64,000 nucleotides of DNA from Owenia fusiformis (GCA_903813345.2 CAIIXF020000010.1:8858349-8922348); one strand, 5' to 3'. Positions 46,901 to 59,280 are shown, numbered from the stretch's first letter. Program-made: numbers and translations. The notes: generated by a model from the sequence alone, not told the origin.

Positions 46901-48428
46901 ACTGTTGCAAATATGACTGAGTCTTAAATGAGACACATTTCTAAGATTATGTCTTAGTTTAGAAATCATTAATAACATTAAACAAAATGAACGAGGATAG
47001 TATCTGTGATGACCTATGATTTTGAAACCTTGTTTTATGTTGTAATTTCCAAAGTTCAGCCAGTAATCTTAATTTTTAGGAGTTTATCAAAACAGTCAGA
47101 GATATAAGTGAGTTCTTGGGTAAACCACAGACAGACGATTTCCTGGAGAAGATGGCACATGTTTGTTCCATAGAAAACATGCAAAAGAACAAAGAAATTC
47201 TTGATTCACCAGGAATATGGAAAGATCAAAAAGGCACAATGTATAGAAAAGGTATACAATTAAAAAGATAGTAAAAAGAAATTATTTAAAATCATAGCTG
47301 CCTACTCTTAATTTGATAAAATCAGTTTTATGGGGAGGGGGTTAATCTACTTCAGTGATTTCTCCAGCATTAAAGCAAGTGGGCCCAGCCCCCACCTGAG
47401 ATTTTGAAAATAGGCTTGCACCTACCTGAAAATCAATTTGCACCCACCTGAAAATGAGAAAAATTGACATATTTTACAGTGATCTCGGATTTTTTTTCAG
47501 ATGGGTGCAAACTTCTCATTTTTCACAATTCAGACATTGGTCAAAATAAGCCAATTTTACAGGTTTTTCTCATTTTCAAGTGGGTGCCAACAGATTTTCA
47601 GGTGGGTGCAAGCCTATTTTAAAAATCTCAGATGGGTGCTGCGGCCACTTGCTTTAATGCTGGGGAGGTCACTGTTTTAACCAATTTCGGTCTGAATTGT
47701 GAAAATGAAAATTTTGCACCCACATCAGAAAAAATCCAGGGGATATCACTGTACTATCTTACTAATTTAATTTTTGGACAACACTGACATGTAGTGCTAG
47801 TCCCTTGAGTTAGAGCATGCTACTAATATTTCTCTTTTAAAACATATTAGATTATCATTGCCATATCATTAAAGGTGGAGTGCCCGGAAATATTAACACA
47901 ATTGAACATGTTGAACAACTATTAATGTACATACTTTTTGTGGCTTGGTTGAATGGCTTAGAATCCCAGGTTCCGATGTGTCTCATCAAGAAGACAATAG
48001 AGTGACAAGGATTATGTCAAACGGAGTTTATAATTTTTGAGCAAATTTTCTTCTTGGATCGAAAATTTCATTTTAATTCGATTAACTTACGATAGGCAGC
48101 AAAAGGTCTAAAGATAGGTCACGTGACACAGAGCAACGAATCATATGACACGAAAACAATGATTCATTCGCCAGATGGTATAGATAAAAGAAGTCAATTG
48201 TACGACCAACAAAAACAGTTTAGGTATTTTGACAAAAGTAAGTTCAGGTCATAGCCATTCTTCGGGGCAGGTTTGAGGCACCAACAATTTATTTTTTGAG
48301 TTTTTATTGTTTCAGGTCAAGTGGGTGACTGGAAGAATCACTTCACAGTTGCAACAAATGAACAGTTTGATAAAATTATACAGGAGAGAGTCAACAAAGA
48401 CTGGGACTTTAAGATCATATATGAGTAG
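43998..48428 (+). CDS. Cytosolic sulfotransferase (SULT family), tandem copy 2, 5 exons
   Basis: Exons 43998-44184, 45148-45465, 46427-46524, 47080-47251, 48316-48428 (TAG), 295 aa. Every exon has exactly the same length (187, 318, 98, 172, 113 nt) and phase as in copy 1, and the proteins differ at few positions, so this is a local gene duplication. Motifs: VTFPKAG/LHW loop, catalytic His in SPRLIQTH, RNPKDQLVSFYHH, RKGQVGDWKNHFT and KxxxTVxxxE. The Phe before PKAG agrees with the family pattern, unlike the Met in copy 1. Divergence is clustered after the catalytic His (MPINYMP against ILPKYMP) and around SSERMQAGDEG, near loops that shape the substrate site in known SULTs. Poly(A) signal AATAAA at 48745-48750. 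Substrate unknown. Confidence 0.94.
45665..46170. mobile_element. Palindromic element with TGACGTCA motifs, copy 2
   Basis: 'gtcacacgtttcagcatgtg' near 45674 returns as 'cacataagctgaaacgtgtg' near 45795, with 'ggaaatattcca' and 'tggaatattatttcc' inside. The following 'gatgacgattttatcacat' and the far 'gaccaatcaaaatgc...catgtgataat' match 20490-20890. Intron 2 of the second sulfotransferase. Confidence 0.7.
47352..47680. mobile_element. Hairpin MITE with ~110-bp inverted arms
   Basis: 'ctccagcattaaagcaagtg' at the left and 'cacttgctttaatgctgggg' at the right. The arms continue through 'cccacctgagattttgaaaa'/'taaaaatctcagatgggtgc' and 'gcacctacctgaaaat'/'attttcaggtgggtgc'. Non-coding, intron 4 of the second sulfotransferase. 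Confidence 0.85.
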
Positions 48429-48744
48429 AGAGAAATATCTGATTTGTATGTTAGAATAAAACCAAAACAGAAAATTGGGGAGATCACTACATTTCAATTT
48501 ACCATATTCATAGCTTCTATCCATTGCCTAAACTCCAACAAACATTGAATCAAAACTAATTTCACTGAAAATCTTCAGTGGGCAGAATTTAATGCTAGCC
48601 CTTAAAAGTCTCAGGAGTGTGAACACTCTAATGCTGTATTTTTGGAGTTTGATGTTGCAAATTGTTTGGAAGGTCTATGACACAGCACAGTGATAACTGA
48701 ATGTGAAATGGTTATGACTGCTAACTATTTTCAAGACAAACAGT

Positions 48745-48750
48745 AATAAA
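48745..48750 (+). terminator. Poly(A) signal of sulfotransferase copy 2
   Basis: AATAAA 317 bp after the stop codon, followed by 'gattgcact'. Another AATAAA lies near 48886. Confidence 0.5.
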
Positions 48751-48759
48751 GATTGCACT

Positions 48760-51285
48760 TGCAGAGCGAAATGCTATATATAAATTACCCACTATGCCTG
48801 AATGCCAATCAGCTATTTTGTACTTCAAGATGCAAATAAATAAACTGTTCTATTTGCAATATTTTTGTATTTATACTTGAAAAATAAAGCATTTTTGAAG
48901 TGATGTAAATAAGGTGAAATCTCTCAAAAGGATTTTTTATTTTCTAAGGCAAAAGAGGAAATCTATAATTTTTTAAGTGTTTCTCTAAAGTACCCTTTAT
49001 TTATTTATTTAATAAAAATAAAGCTGGGTACTGAGTCCCCAGCCTGTAAGCTTGGCTTAGAGATCACTACATTGGCCCTGTGTGTGCTATACATTTTGAA
49101 TATTAGACCACAAAATCAAATGCATTTGTTTGGCCAATATGTCATCTTCAATAAGGGGGAATATCTAATGAAAGTAAAGTTGGACCAATTATCTCTTAGC
49201 TGTCATTAATCTACCCATCATCACCAATTTCCGCAATTATGGACCAATTTCACCAAAAATCCAGCATTTTATTCCAGTTGTCTGATTCGTTGTTCCCTCT
49301 TCAAAAGAGGAGATGTGAACGATTTTCCTAAAATATTTCCCATCTTGCAATTCGCAGAGGAACAAAGTCATACTTCCTTATTTTCCCCATAGAGGGATTT
49401 TCACACATGGGGATTTTCACACCTTTTTTTCAATCGATACATTTGTTCATATTCCCATACCGTACTACAGAAAAAATAATCAGAAACGATTGATCTCCTA
49501 TCAATCTTAATATTACAGATATTTTTTTCATTCTTTTGATTCGTAGCATGGTGAAAACGATGATTGAAAAGTGAGAATATATTTCAGAAGAAAACATTAA
49601 GTGATTTGTTGACTAGTTGCCATATTGGAAATAATAGTTTCATTCAACTTTCAACACTAAGTTCCAATCTTACCGCACTACAAACTGCAACATCGATGCA
49701 ACAACAGAATAAAAGTACTTCAAATCAAATTGCATTATAGAGTTACATTGAAAACCCACAAACAACTGAGCAGTTGACCAAAGACATGTCACTATCATTT
49801 AGGTCAATCAGTTCGGTGTCGGAAAGCAAATCTACTATTAGTCTCTCTGTACTTGTTTATCACTAGGTTGCTATAGCTCTTTGTGCTGCCACTTGTTGTA
49901 AATACTAGTTTACTTAAGCAAATCTACAGTATTAGTTTCCAAATTTTATCGTTCATTGTACAAAAAGATTGGGGAATATTACATAATTGATCTCTAAAAA
50001 GAAATGGAACCTAGTGCAGATAACCCATTTTATGAAATTTCCCGAAATTTGAATCATTGGACAATGGACATGGTCGAAATAACCCAGGGCTCTCGCCAGG
50101 CTTTTAGACTGTGGCGCAGCAACCCACTCTATTTAGCTCCTACCACACTCTACAGTGTCTCTACTGACAAATCATGATTGTTTCCACAGTCTTAACTTGA
50201 CTGAATATACAATAATAGCACGTAAAAAGGATAAAATATAACATAAATATGATTTATCACGATTGAACGGTAATGCTGAAGATGTTTGCACCACACCCTA
50301 AATAATTCCTGGTGAGATCCCTGTAACCCCATGGTCGAAGTAGGCCCTGGACGAAGCACAGAGCTGGAGCCAGATCCAGCCCCTATTCTATTGGGAGTAG
50401 GCTCAAAGGATATATGTGAAGATGAGACACGTGCCAAAAATGCCACATCAAAAAAATGACCACCCAAAAATATGACCCTCGTACTGACCTTTATTTTTCC
50501 ACCTGTCAGGCATTAATTGATCAATATTTACCCTGTTATCTCTTCTTTATGTATTAGTTTGAATGGTTGCATGATACCCACGCTGTAATTCGAATTTTCC
50601 CGGGACATTTATTTCAAATTTTCAGAGCGTAAAGATAATGGAGTGCTTCGGTAATTTCAAGCAGTGTCTGATGTTGTTCATCACTCAAATTACATCACAT
50701 CGCAAAAAACAGCCAACAAAAGTAAAAGATCCCGTAGCCTAGCAAACCGTTGTTATTGTTTCTACAGGAGTTGAAAGAAACGTCATGGGATTTCTCGGTA
50801 ATCTCTGATGTGACGTCATCCGGAGTGGCGTCACATTCTCAGAAGAGGTATTTGACTTCGGGAATAAACATTAGAACAACGGATATAGCCAAACACTCCA
50901 TTAAATATACGCTCACTTATTTTATGCTTTTATCAACAGACACTTTCTTGGATGTGTGGCTTTAGTGATTGGAGTTGAAGCTAACAACAGTACACATCGT
51001 TTGAGGTATGAAATGTGGTATTTATTGATAAACTGACTCCAAAATCAAGGAAAAATAAATTTTTCGAAGATCGCGTGTCTTGTCCTAGAGTATATTTTAC
51101 TGAACACAGCTGGCTCAAAAGCCAGCTGAAGCACCGTTAGAATATACCGTCCTGTGAAGCGGTTTTCTCCAACTTCCAGCAGACGCGCTGGAATAAGAAA
51201 CGGTATTTAAGAAGATAATTGAATGTAACTTGCCCTTTTCATCACGCGTGGTGACAATAAGTCCTACTTCTTGTGTAATTGCAGT
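48760..51285. other. Intergenic stretch between sulfotransferase 2 and XPA
   Basis: No gene recognised. It contains 'ttatttatttatttaataaa' at 49000 and one copy of an ~85-bp sequence at 49838-49925 that recurs in two pieces at 52560-52606 and 53008-53065. One CRE-like site, TGTGACGTCATC, is near 50808. Confidence 0.4.
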
Positions 51286-51289
51286 TAAA

Positions 51290-51562
51290 ATGGAGAAATT
51301 CCAAATCTGGCGCGCACCATTTTTTAACTATTACGCATGCGTGCACATGCGCATTGTACTTTTATGCGCATGGGTATTACCGCTGAGAGATCACGTGACT
51401 ATATCATATTTAGCTAGCGCGAGTTATTTTGTAGCAAATTTTTACTTTCGAAAGTCACGAGATCTCGCGTGACCTAAAATGGCTGGAATCTAAATTCAAA
51501 AATTTTGTTGTCTACAAGAACATTGATTTACTACAACAACAGACTGTTGAAGGAACAAAATA
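51290..51562 (+). promoter_or_regulatory. Probable XPA promoter and non-coding first exon
   Basis: 51300-51480 is much richer in CpG than its surroundings and contains TACGCATGCGTGCACATGCGCA-like sequence (20-bp core ACGCATGCGTGCACATGCGC), resembling tandem NRF1 sites, an E-box ATCACGTGAC, and 'tctcgcgtgac'. Downstream, 'aacaaaataag|gtaacaac' at 51562 is a good donor. XPA exon 1 has an acceptor ('tactaaatacag') 25 bp before its ATG, so an upstream 5' UTR exon is required. An upstream ATG at 51478 encodes only MAGI before a stop. Confidence 0.4.
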
Positions 51563-52559
51563 AGGTAACAACAAATAAATTATGTATTGATTCAAATATA
51601 TAGCGTATTATAAACGCTACTCAGTACAGCGTTTAGTCAAAATGGGCTCGATTCATTCTTTTCAAGTTCACATACATCCAACTTCCCAGAGCTGACTTCT
51701 GTCAGCTCGGTAGAGTAAAGTATATTTATTGAGCCTAGACCCAGAGGAGGTAATCTGGCAGAAGTCCGTGGGATGAAGTAGCCCCAGGACGAAGTGACCC
51801 CATACGTCGAACGGAGGAGAAAATTATCATTAGATCAAAAATAAAATGATATAAAAATCGATACAACTTAGCAAAATCATAGAAGAGGCCTTAGAAAGTT
51901 CTGGCACAGATCTATTATCGCCCACGGAAAATATTGTTTTTCTTTATGGCAATATTATGGGTTATTCTAGAAGGCAAAGGGTACCAAATGATGTTCAAAA
52001 ATACGAACATATACTTACTGACAGCGAGAGGGAGTTCTAATTTCAATTGGTCGATCAAGATAGAAGCAAAAAGCAATTTGAATCGGAAAATGGCAAACTT
52101 TTTATATTTAAATTTTGCGCTTACTGCGGAGTGATTTGACGGCTTAAAATAGTTCCAATATGACCAATATACATCAAAATAAGAATCATATGCATTAAAA
52201 ATTGCAAAAGTATATACATAAGCATAATAATGAACTATTTCATTTGCAAGAAAGATATATCATTGACCATAGTAAGCTTTCCTGCGAAGTTTTTGAATTT
52301 ATTTTCTCAAGCGTCACTTTATCCTGTTTAACGTTCTTCGAGCATAAAGTTACAAAATTTTCATACATTTCACTTTTTCGACTAAAATCATCTTTATCAG
52401 CATATTGGTGAGTAATCACACTAATTATCAAATATATTTACTCAAATTATGTTCAAGTACATCAGGATATCTTATCAAATTCCAGGACAACGTACGTCGT
52501 GGGGGTCGTAGCATATGATTACAGTTGTTGTTGGTATCCTGGTGCTTTTATGTCACCTA

Positions 52560-53065
52560 CATATATTAGTCTCTCTGTACTGGTTTATCACTAGGTTGCT
52601 ATTACCATATGCTATGGCCACTGAGTGTGGCCATAGAATTGATGTAAATATAATAAACTCATCTTCATTGATCTTTACACGCAGTCCTAGTTCCTATGGT
52701 ACATTCGTCTAGTTCGCAGGATACTTACTCACAAAAATTAAAATATTTTATAACAAGTGCAGCCATCTTGTCTTTTCGCTATAGCGGAAATAAGGCATGC
52801 TTTCAAAATGGAGAACGGGACGACATCTATTTTAAATGAAAACGTTCAATATCTCATCAACAAGACAAGCCGTTACCATTTCAATTCTTGAAATATTAAC
52901 AGGACTGTTTTACGAATATTACTTAAATTTATTGAACAGATTTTACAATAGTTCACGGTGATCCAGATGGAATTACTTCTAGCCAAGAATTGGCTAGAGA
53001 CTCGAGTAAGGTTGCTATACATGTAGCTCTTTGTGCTGTCACTTGTTGTAAATGCTAGTTTAATT
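52560..53065. repeat. Repeat copy split by a ~400-bp insertion with 9-bp duplication
   Basis: 'tattagtctctctgtact' to 'ggttgctat' (52561-52606), then, after about 400 bp, 'ggttgctat' again and 'agctctttgtgctg' to 'tagtttaa' (53008-53065). At 49838-49925 the same sequence is continuous with a single 'ggttgctat'. The 52607-53007 insert has no clear inverted ends. Confidence 0.65.
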
Positions 53066-53616
53066 TAAGTTCCTAAAATCCACTAGATAAATAAAGTTCA
53101 ATAAAACTTAATTATTCTTAAAATCTTCCAGTGTTCTTAATAAAACTTTATGAAGCTAGTCTTTATCCGTTTGTTTAGGTCTGGCTTTAAGTCTCTGTGA
53201 AACCCTGCTAACAATTAAGTGCTCTGTATATTCATTGTAGGTTGAATGGTTTAACTTCTGGGAAGTAATTAGGCTAAACAGCCCTGTCAACCCTCACGCA
53301 TTAGACATGATTGTCGTCACGCATTTGGTGGAAAAATAGAATTCATACATCAATTTAGTGTGTTTGATAAAATGTAACACAAATCACGCATTATGTTGAT
53401 ATTTTTAAAAATGTTTTTTTTACAAATTGCAGATACGGTAAAAGAATGAACACCGAAAAAAAGCGAATGCATTCCATTCGGAATTTGCACGCGATTTCTG
53501 TATATATCATGCATTTGTTTCGAAAATATTGCACCTGTAGAGAACACTGACTTGATAACTCAATTTTTTATTATGTCCTTTACTAAATACAGGAATTAAA
53601 ACAAGTGGGCACAACA

Positions 53617-56600
53617 ATGGCAGATGAGAGTAATGATGGTGGCAAACTAACTGAAGCTCAGAAGGCAAGGATTGAGAGGAACAAGCAGAAAGCGCTGTCT
53701 CTGAGGCAATCTAGAGTTACAACACAACCTTACAATGTGCCAAAAAGCACTGGAGCATCAAGAGGTACTAAACAGTAAGTAAATGTACAACACATTCCAG
53801 TATAGAGATGTTATGGAATAAAATAAAACGGAGCAGTTCGGTTTGGAACATTTTGTTTCGGAACGGAACAATTTCGTAATAGTTTGGAGTAGAGTGACTG
53901 CCTGTTCCATTCTGAGAGCATAATTCCATGGGTCGGAACAAAATCGGGTATCCGTGACACCTCTAATCCAGTATCTTATAGACTTTGCAATACAGTGCAG
54001 TATGATACAATCCACTACAGCAAAAGACTTATACACACATATTATTTATTCACAGTATTATATAAGTAATATAATGTATAAATAATATAATAGCTATATA
54101 GCTATATGCATGTGATTGGTTATGTTTTGTAGGAGTTTCAAAGCATCAAACATCACTGTGGACACACATGGTGGGTTCATGTTAGATGAGGAGTTAGAGC
54201 AAGAAATCTTCAAGGTGGTGAAGCCTTCAGGTAAATATTCGCAAGTGTTGGCATATATGATGGGAATTTAAAATAAAATGGGATTCTGACAATATTGGGA
54301 TTTCGACAAATGTGTTTTCATGCTCAATCACTAAATTTCATCAAGCTTTGAACTTGCTTAGGATATTTTAAGCTTGATGAAGCTAGATGGCTTGACTTAG
54401 GGGCCGGGCTAATACATTTATTTCAATGTCCGTCAAAAAAACGTTATTAATTTAGTTAGGTCTTGACCACCCCCCTTCTAACACAAGTCGAAATGATGAT
54501 TTCCTGCACTGTACCACTACAACCCCAGCATACAATATCTGCTATTGCTTTAAACAACACAATACAAATTCTCTTTACTATTGAGTATATTTAAAGATCA
54601 TATCAGGCCATAGACATGAAAAAAAAAAAAGTTATAAAAAAAATAACATAAAATGTCATACTGAATAGTTTTGAATGAAGATTCTAAAAACTGAGAAACT
54701 GAAAATTGATGTCCGTCACCTAATTAAACAGCATTTAATCTCCTCCAGCCCTCCCCCACTAACGTAATTGATTATATTTTTTGACCCTGCCCTTCATGAT
54801 ACATTGATGATAACATGGAAAATCCCAGGAAAGCACAAATTAAAAGAAATCCCATTTAAATTAGCCAAAATTATCTGATCCGAGGCATCATTTACTTAAC
54901 TCAGTTTTACACAAAATTATTTTGTGATGCACAATAATATACTTCTTCTTATTTTCAGCTCCAGCAGGGCTTGGTGATGTCATGCTTTGTGATGAGTGTC
55001 ATAAGCAGTATATTGAGTCCTACATGTACACACATTTCAGTGTCAATGTGTGTGATGGTTGTAGGTGAGCATTTTACCTTATACATGTTCTCAAGCTGTA
55101 GTTTACATACGTTGAAGGGGACTCACCAGTATCAAAACAAATGAGCATTTTACTTTATACATGTTCTCAAAGCTGTAGTTTACATACATTGAAGGGGACT
55201 CACCAGTATCAAAACAAATGAGCATTTTACCTTATACATGTTCTCAAGCTGTAGTTTACATACGTTGAAGGGGACTCACCAGTATCAAAACAAATGAGCA
55301 TTTTACCTTATACATCGTTCTCAAGCTGTAGTTTACATACATTGAAGGGGACTCACCAGTATCAAAACAAATGAGCATTTTACCTTATACATGTTCTCAA
55401 GCTGTAGTTTACATACGTTGAAGGGGACTCACCAGTATCAAAACAAATGAGCATTTTACCTTATACATCGTTCTCAAGCTGTAGTTTACATACATTGAAG
55501 GGGACTCACCAGTATCAAAACAAATGAGCATTTTACCTTATACATGTTATACATGTTCTCAAGCTGTAGTTTACATACATTGAAGGGGACTCACCAGTAT
55601 CAAAACAAATGAGCATTTTACCTTATACATGTTATACATGTTCTCAAGCTGTAGTTTACATACATTGAAGGGGACTCACCAGTATCAAAACAAATGAGCA
55701 TTTTACTTTATACATGTTCTCAAGCTGTAGTTTACATACATTGAAGGGGACTCACCAGTATCAAAACAAATGAGCATTTTACCTTATACATGTTATACAT
55801 GTTCTCAAGCTGTAGTTTACATACATTGAAGGGGACTCACCAGTATCAAAACAAATGAGCATTTTACTTTATACATGTTCTCAAGCTGTAGTTTACATAC
55901 GTTGAAGGGGACTCACCAGTATCAAAACAAATGAGCATTTTACTTTATACATGTTCTCAAGCTGTAGTTTACATACATTGAAGGGGACTCACCAGTATAA
56001 AAACAAATGATCATTTTACCTTATACATGTTATACATGTTCTCAAGCTGTAGTTTACATACATTGAAGGGGACTCACCAGTATCAAAACAAATGAGCATT
56101 TTACCTTATACATGTTATACATGTTCTCAAGCTGTAGTTTACATACATTGAAGGGGTACCAGTATCAAAACAAATGAGCTCTGTTGCCACTTGTTAGACT
56201 AACGCTCACCTAAAAATCTTCGAGAAAATGAGACAAATTATGAAATGGGCAGATTCTATCCAATTCTGGGCTGAAATGTGAAAATGAGTATGTATGTTCA
56301 CTGTTTATTCTTATATCACTATCACAAGTGGTGTCATCTTGTTAATAGTGTCCAACTTTTTTGTGGATGGCAGATGGTGTTTGGCATTAGTTCAGCGCCT
56401 GTAACGATTGACAAGTGGTAACATTATGCATGTTTATGCTTTGTTTTTTGTCATCAAAGTCAATCTATATATCAATGGGTTTATAATTATGAAGTTAAGG
56501 TAAATGTTTTTTAAATATGTGTTTACAATGTATATGTTTTTCATGTCTAAGTATGCACAAGTACAGGGTGTCAAATAAATATGTTCTCCCCTGAATTTCC

Positions 56601-58484
56601 AAAGTATTGAACTTTTGTGCATAAAAGTGCATCTAGTTGAGCTAGTCATCTGAAACTACTTGTGGAGTTGCTCCATGAAGCTTAGGTTTTGAATGATGTG
56701 CTCAAGAACAATTCAGAGATCACACAGACAAAAATGTTATGCAGCATTATAAGAATGTTAAAGATAGAGGGGGAAAACATATTTATTTGACACCCTGTAC
56801 AATGTATGCAAATAAATGAAACTCAAAGCTTAAAAAGAAATACTTGTACAAACATTCACATGAACTTTTTGGATTTTTAGGGATCGAGATGATAAACATA
56901 AGTTGATAACCAAAACCGATGGGAGAAACACATACCTCCTGAAAGATGAAGACTTTGACAAAAGGGAACCACCACTCAAGTTCATCATACGTAAAAACCC
57001 ACACAATCCTAGATGGGGGGAGATGAAACTATATTTGGAATCTGAGGTACATGTAGAGATAATTTTATGTCATGTTGATTGAAATATCCTTTACCATAAC
57101 ACATGTTACAATGTTCAAGTCAAAGAAACACAACTCGTCAATGGACGATGTGTTTTATGTCACCAACAGAAGTGGTAATGTATTGTTATAGTCTCCAACT
57201 TTTTGTGTTCAGCATTTGGTGTTTTGTATTGGCATTCAGTGTCTGTAACAAATGGCAGGTTGTAACATTTTGCATGTTAATGCCTTGTATATCAATGAAT
57301 AAACAAATATAATTAATATTTTTTAAGATTATGATTAATGTAAGCTTGCAAGGGGCTCCTGCATACCTGGAAGTATGTAGACTTCAAAATGTCAGGGGAA
57401 ATTGAAACCTTGAAATATCTGGAAATATCAGGGAGATGTTGAAGGAAGGCCAAAAGGGCCTAAAATGCCAGGGAATTTTGGAATCAAAAATGTGTCAGGG
57501 AATTTTACATCAGTCAAAAATTGATTAACACTGGTCTGTTTAATGGAGTTGTTCATTTAAGACACATGGATTTCATGCAGCCAATGGGAAGCAAAAAGTA
57601 TTTGGAAATCTAATTCTGAAAATACAGTACCAACCCAATTATTTGATTTTAAAAATAGAAATTCAAAAATAACAATTATAGGAGATGGAACCTTAAGGTC
57701 ACGTTTACTTTATTGAATTATGCATTAACAGGTGAGGAAGCGGGCACTTGAGGTGTGGGGTTCTGAAGAAAAAATAGAAGAAGCTAGAGAAACTAGAATG
57801 GAAAACCAACAGAAACTTAAGCAGAAAAAGTTTGATAAAAAAGTTAAAGGTGAGAAATGAAAATTCTAGATTGATATTGAAATATAAAAATGCATCCCAT
57901 AGTTTTGAAGGATAAAAAGGGACTTATTTGAACCTCATTTTTAAAATCAGGACTCACTACCTTACAAATATGGTCCTATTTTTAATGGCCTTCAGGAATA
58001 TCAATAGATGGCCAATATTAGAAGTGATTTTGGCAATTTCTAGGTCCATTTTTGGCTTCACTTTGAAATTCAATTTCAATTGATTTTAGCTAGAGATACA
58101 GACCTCCAGAACTGCCCTTTTGGCATTCATTGTTTTGCCAAAAATTTTAAGAATCTTTGACTAGGATAAAATCAATGAATTATAAATACTCAATTTTATA
58201 TATTCCAAACCTTTAAAAATATTCTCCCAACATTAAATTCCGGAATTCTGAAAATTCAAGTCAAAATTCTGAAGTTCAGTCTGTTTCCATTCTGTGGCAG
58301 CACTAGTTATACCCAAACTCTTGCTTTTTCAGATTTACGTAATGCAGTGAGGTCCAGCCTGTGGACCAAGGACATTAGTACACATGAACACTCATATGGT
58401 GAAGAGACGTATGATGAGGAAGAGGACATGTATAGTAAATCTTGCACATCTTGTAGCCATACTCTGACATATGAGAAGATGTGA
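53617..58484 (+). CDS. XPA: DNA repair protein XPA, complete, 6 exons
   Basis: Nucleotide excision repair scaffold in the nucleus: verifies damage and recruits RPA and ERCC1-XPF. Exons 53617-53774, 54133-54230, 54959-55064, 56881-57046, 57732-57849, 58333-58484 (TGA) give 265 aa (human 273), with six coding exons as in vertebrates. In order: N-terminal [17 protein letters not shown] helix (RPA32-binding type), HGGFMLDEE (ERCC1-binding GGF region), a C4 zinc finger CDEC-x17-CDGC (C-x2-C-x17-C-x2-C) with the last Cys next to the exon 3/4 junction, [33 protein letters not shown], basic DNA-binding helix [16 protein letters not shown], and C-terminal [14 protein letters not shown] (TFIIH-binding end). 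All key Cys are present, so it looks functional. Intron 3 carries a minisatellite starting at the splice donor. Confidence 0.97.
55066..56175 (+). repeat. Minisatellite, 76/85-bp unit, about 14 copies, starting at XPA exon 3 donor
   Basis: Unit: 'gagcattttaccttatacat' 'gttctcaagctgtagtttac' 'atacattgaaggggactcac' 'cagtatcaaaacaaat' (76 bp). Some units have an extra 'gttatacat' (85 bp). The first unit begins with the intron's own second base (TGTAG|GTGAGCATTTTACC); later units read ATGAGC there and so lack a GT donor. Copies are nearly identical. The array ends near 56175, after a final unit with a small deletion. Confidence 0.95.
56318..56440 (-). repeat. ~140-bp dispersed repeat, copy 4
   Basis: Reverse orientation: 'atcacaagtggtgtcatctt', 'tttgtggatggcagatggtg', 'ctgtaacgattgacaagtgg', 'taacattatgcatgttta'. 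Lies between the XPA minisatellite and the MITE at 56562. Confidence 0.55.
56562..56799. mobile_element. Mariner-type MITE, 238 bp, in XPA intron 3
   Basis: Terminal inverted repeats 'acagggtgtcaaataaatat' at 56563 and the same sequence in reverse complement ending at 56798, each bordered by TA, followed by 'gttctcccc'/'gttttcccc'. No coding capacity. Ends 81 bp before XPA exon 4. Confidence 0.9.
57157..57288 (-). repeat. ~140-bp dispersed repeat, copy 5
   Basis: 'atgtcaccaacagaagtggt', 'tagtctccaactttttgtg', 'gtgtctgtaacaaatggcag', 'taacattttgcatgttaatg' are the reverse complement of the copies at 18480 and 23925. XPA intron 4. Confidence 0.6.
57360..57530. repeat. Dispersed 'tgtcagggaatttt' repeat
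   Basis: 'ctggaaatatcaggga', 'aatgccagggaattttggaa', 'tgtgtcagggaatttt' closely resemble 6480-6600 in the CERT1 foldback insertion ('tgtccgggaattttgaaa'). Non-coding, XPA intron 4. Confidence 0.5.
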
Positions 58485-59280
58485 TGAACATTGGGCAGTG
58501 TACTTACACAGGTTAAGAGTCATGTGATATTACAAAGACGAGCCTCAAGTTTAAGTCACAGATAGGTGTCTCTAGTAACACACCCGTAGCTGTGGAGCTA
58601 GTAGATACAGAGATGACAAACGGTTGACTGCACAGAAATCCATACCCATTTTTTTAGCTTCAATTCAACATATGGAAAGATGTGATGCACAAAAGGTATC
58701 ACTGGGTATTTGTGAATTAACAATGTGAAGCATAGATACAGGTGTATGGACTGTGAACACATTGTAGCCAAAATTGTGAGCACACCCTGTACTGGGTAAT
58801 AAGTTAGTAGACACAGTAGTGTCATGGAGTCATACAGAAAACCATACTCACCTTGTAGCCGCACTCTTACATACTAGAACACAAGACGGCACAGGCAATG
58901 TAATTTAATACACCCCTGGGTAACATGTTAGGCTAGTATATGTACAGACTGAGGCATTCTCTATATAGTGTACTCCCACCATGTTTGAATAGATAGTAAA
59001 ATCTAAATGACAAATCTGTTTGGTTGAAAGACTTAAAAACCCACTCAGGGTGTTTGATTGGTCCACAACTTACACAAAAGGATGTGGTATGTGCTTGTAT
59101 GTCGGTCTATCAGTGCATAGGGCTCCTTTTAAGAGGGGTTTCTGCTGATTCTGTTCTGGTGATAGATGTAATGGTAGTTGTCTAGTGTCTACTATACATT
59201 GCTGTATACACACTTCGATATTCGGAAACTAGTTTTACTTGATATGATCTCACTCATGGTGCAGAAAATACTCAAGTATG

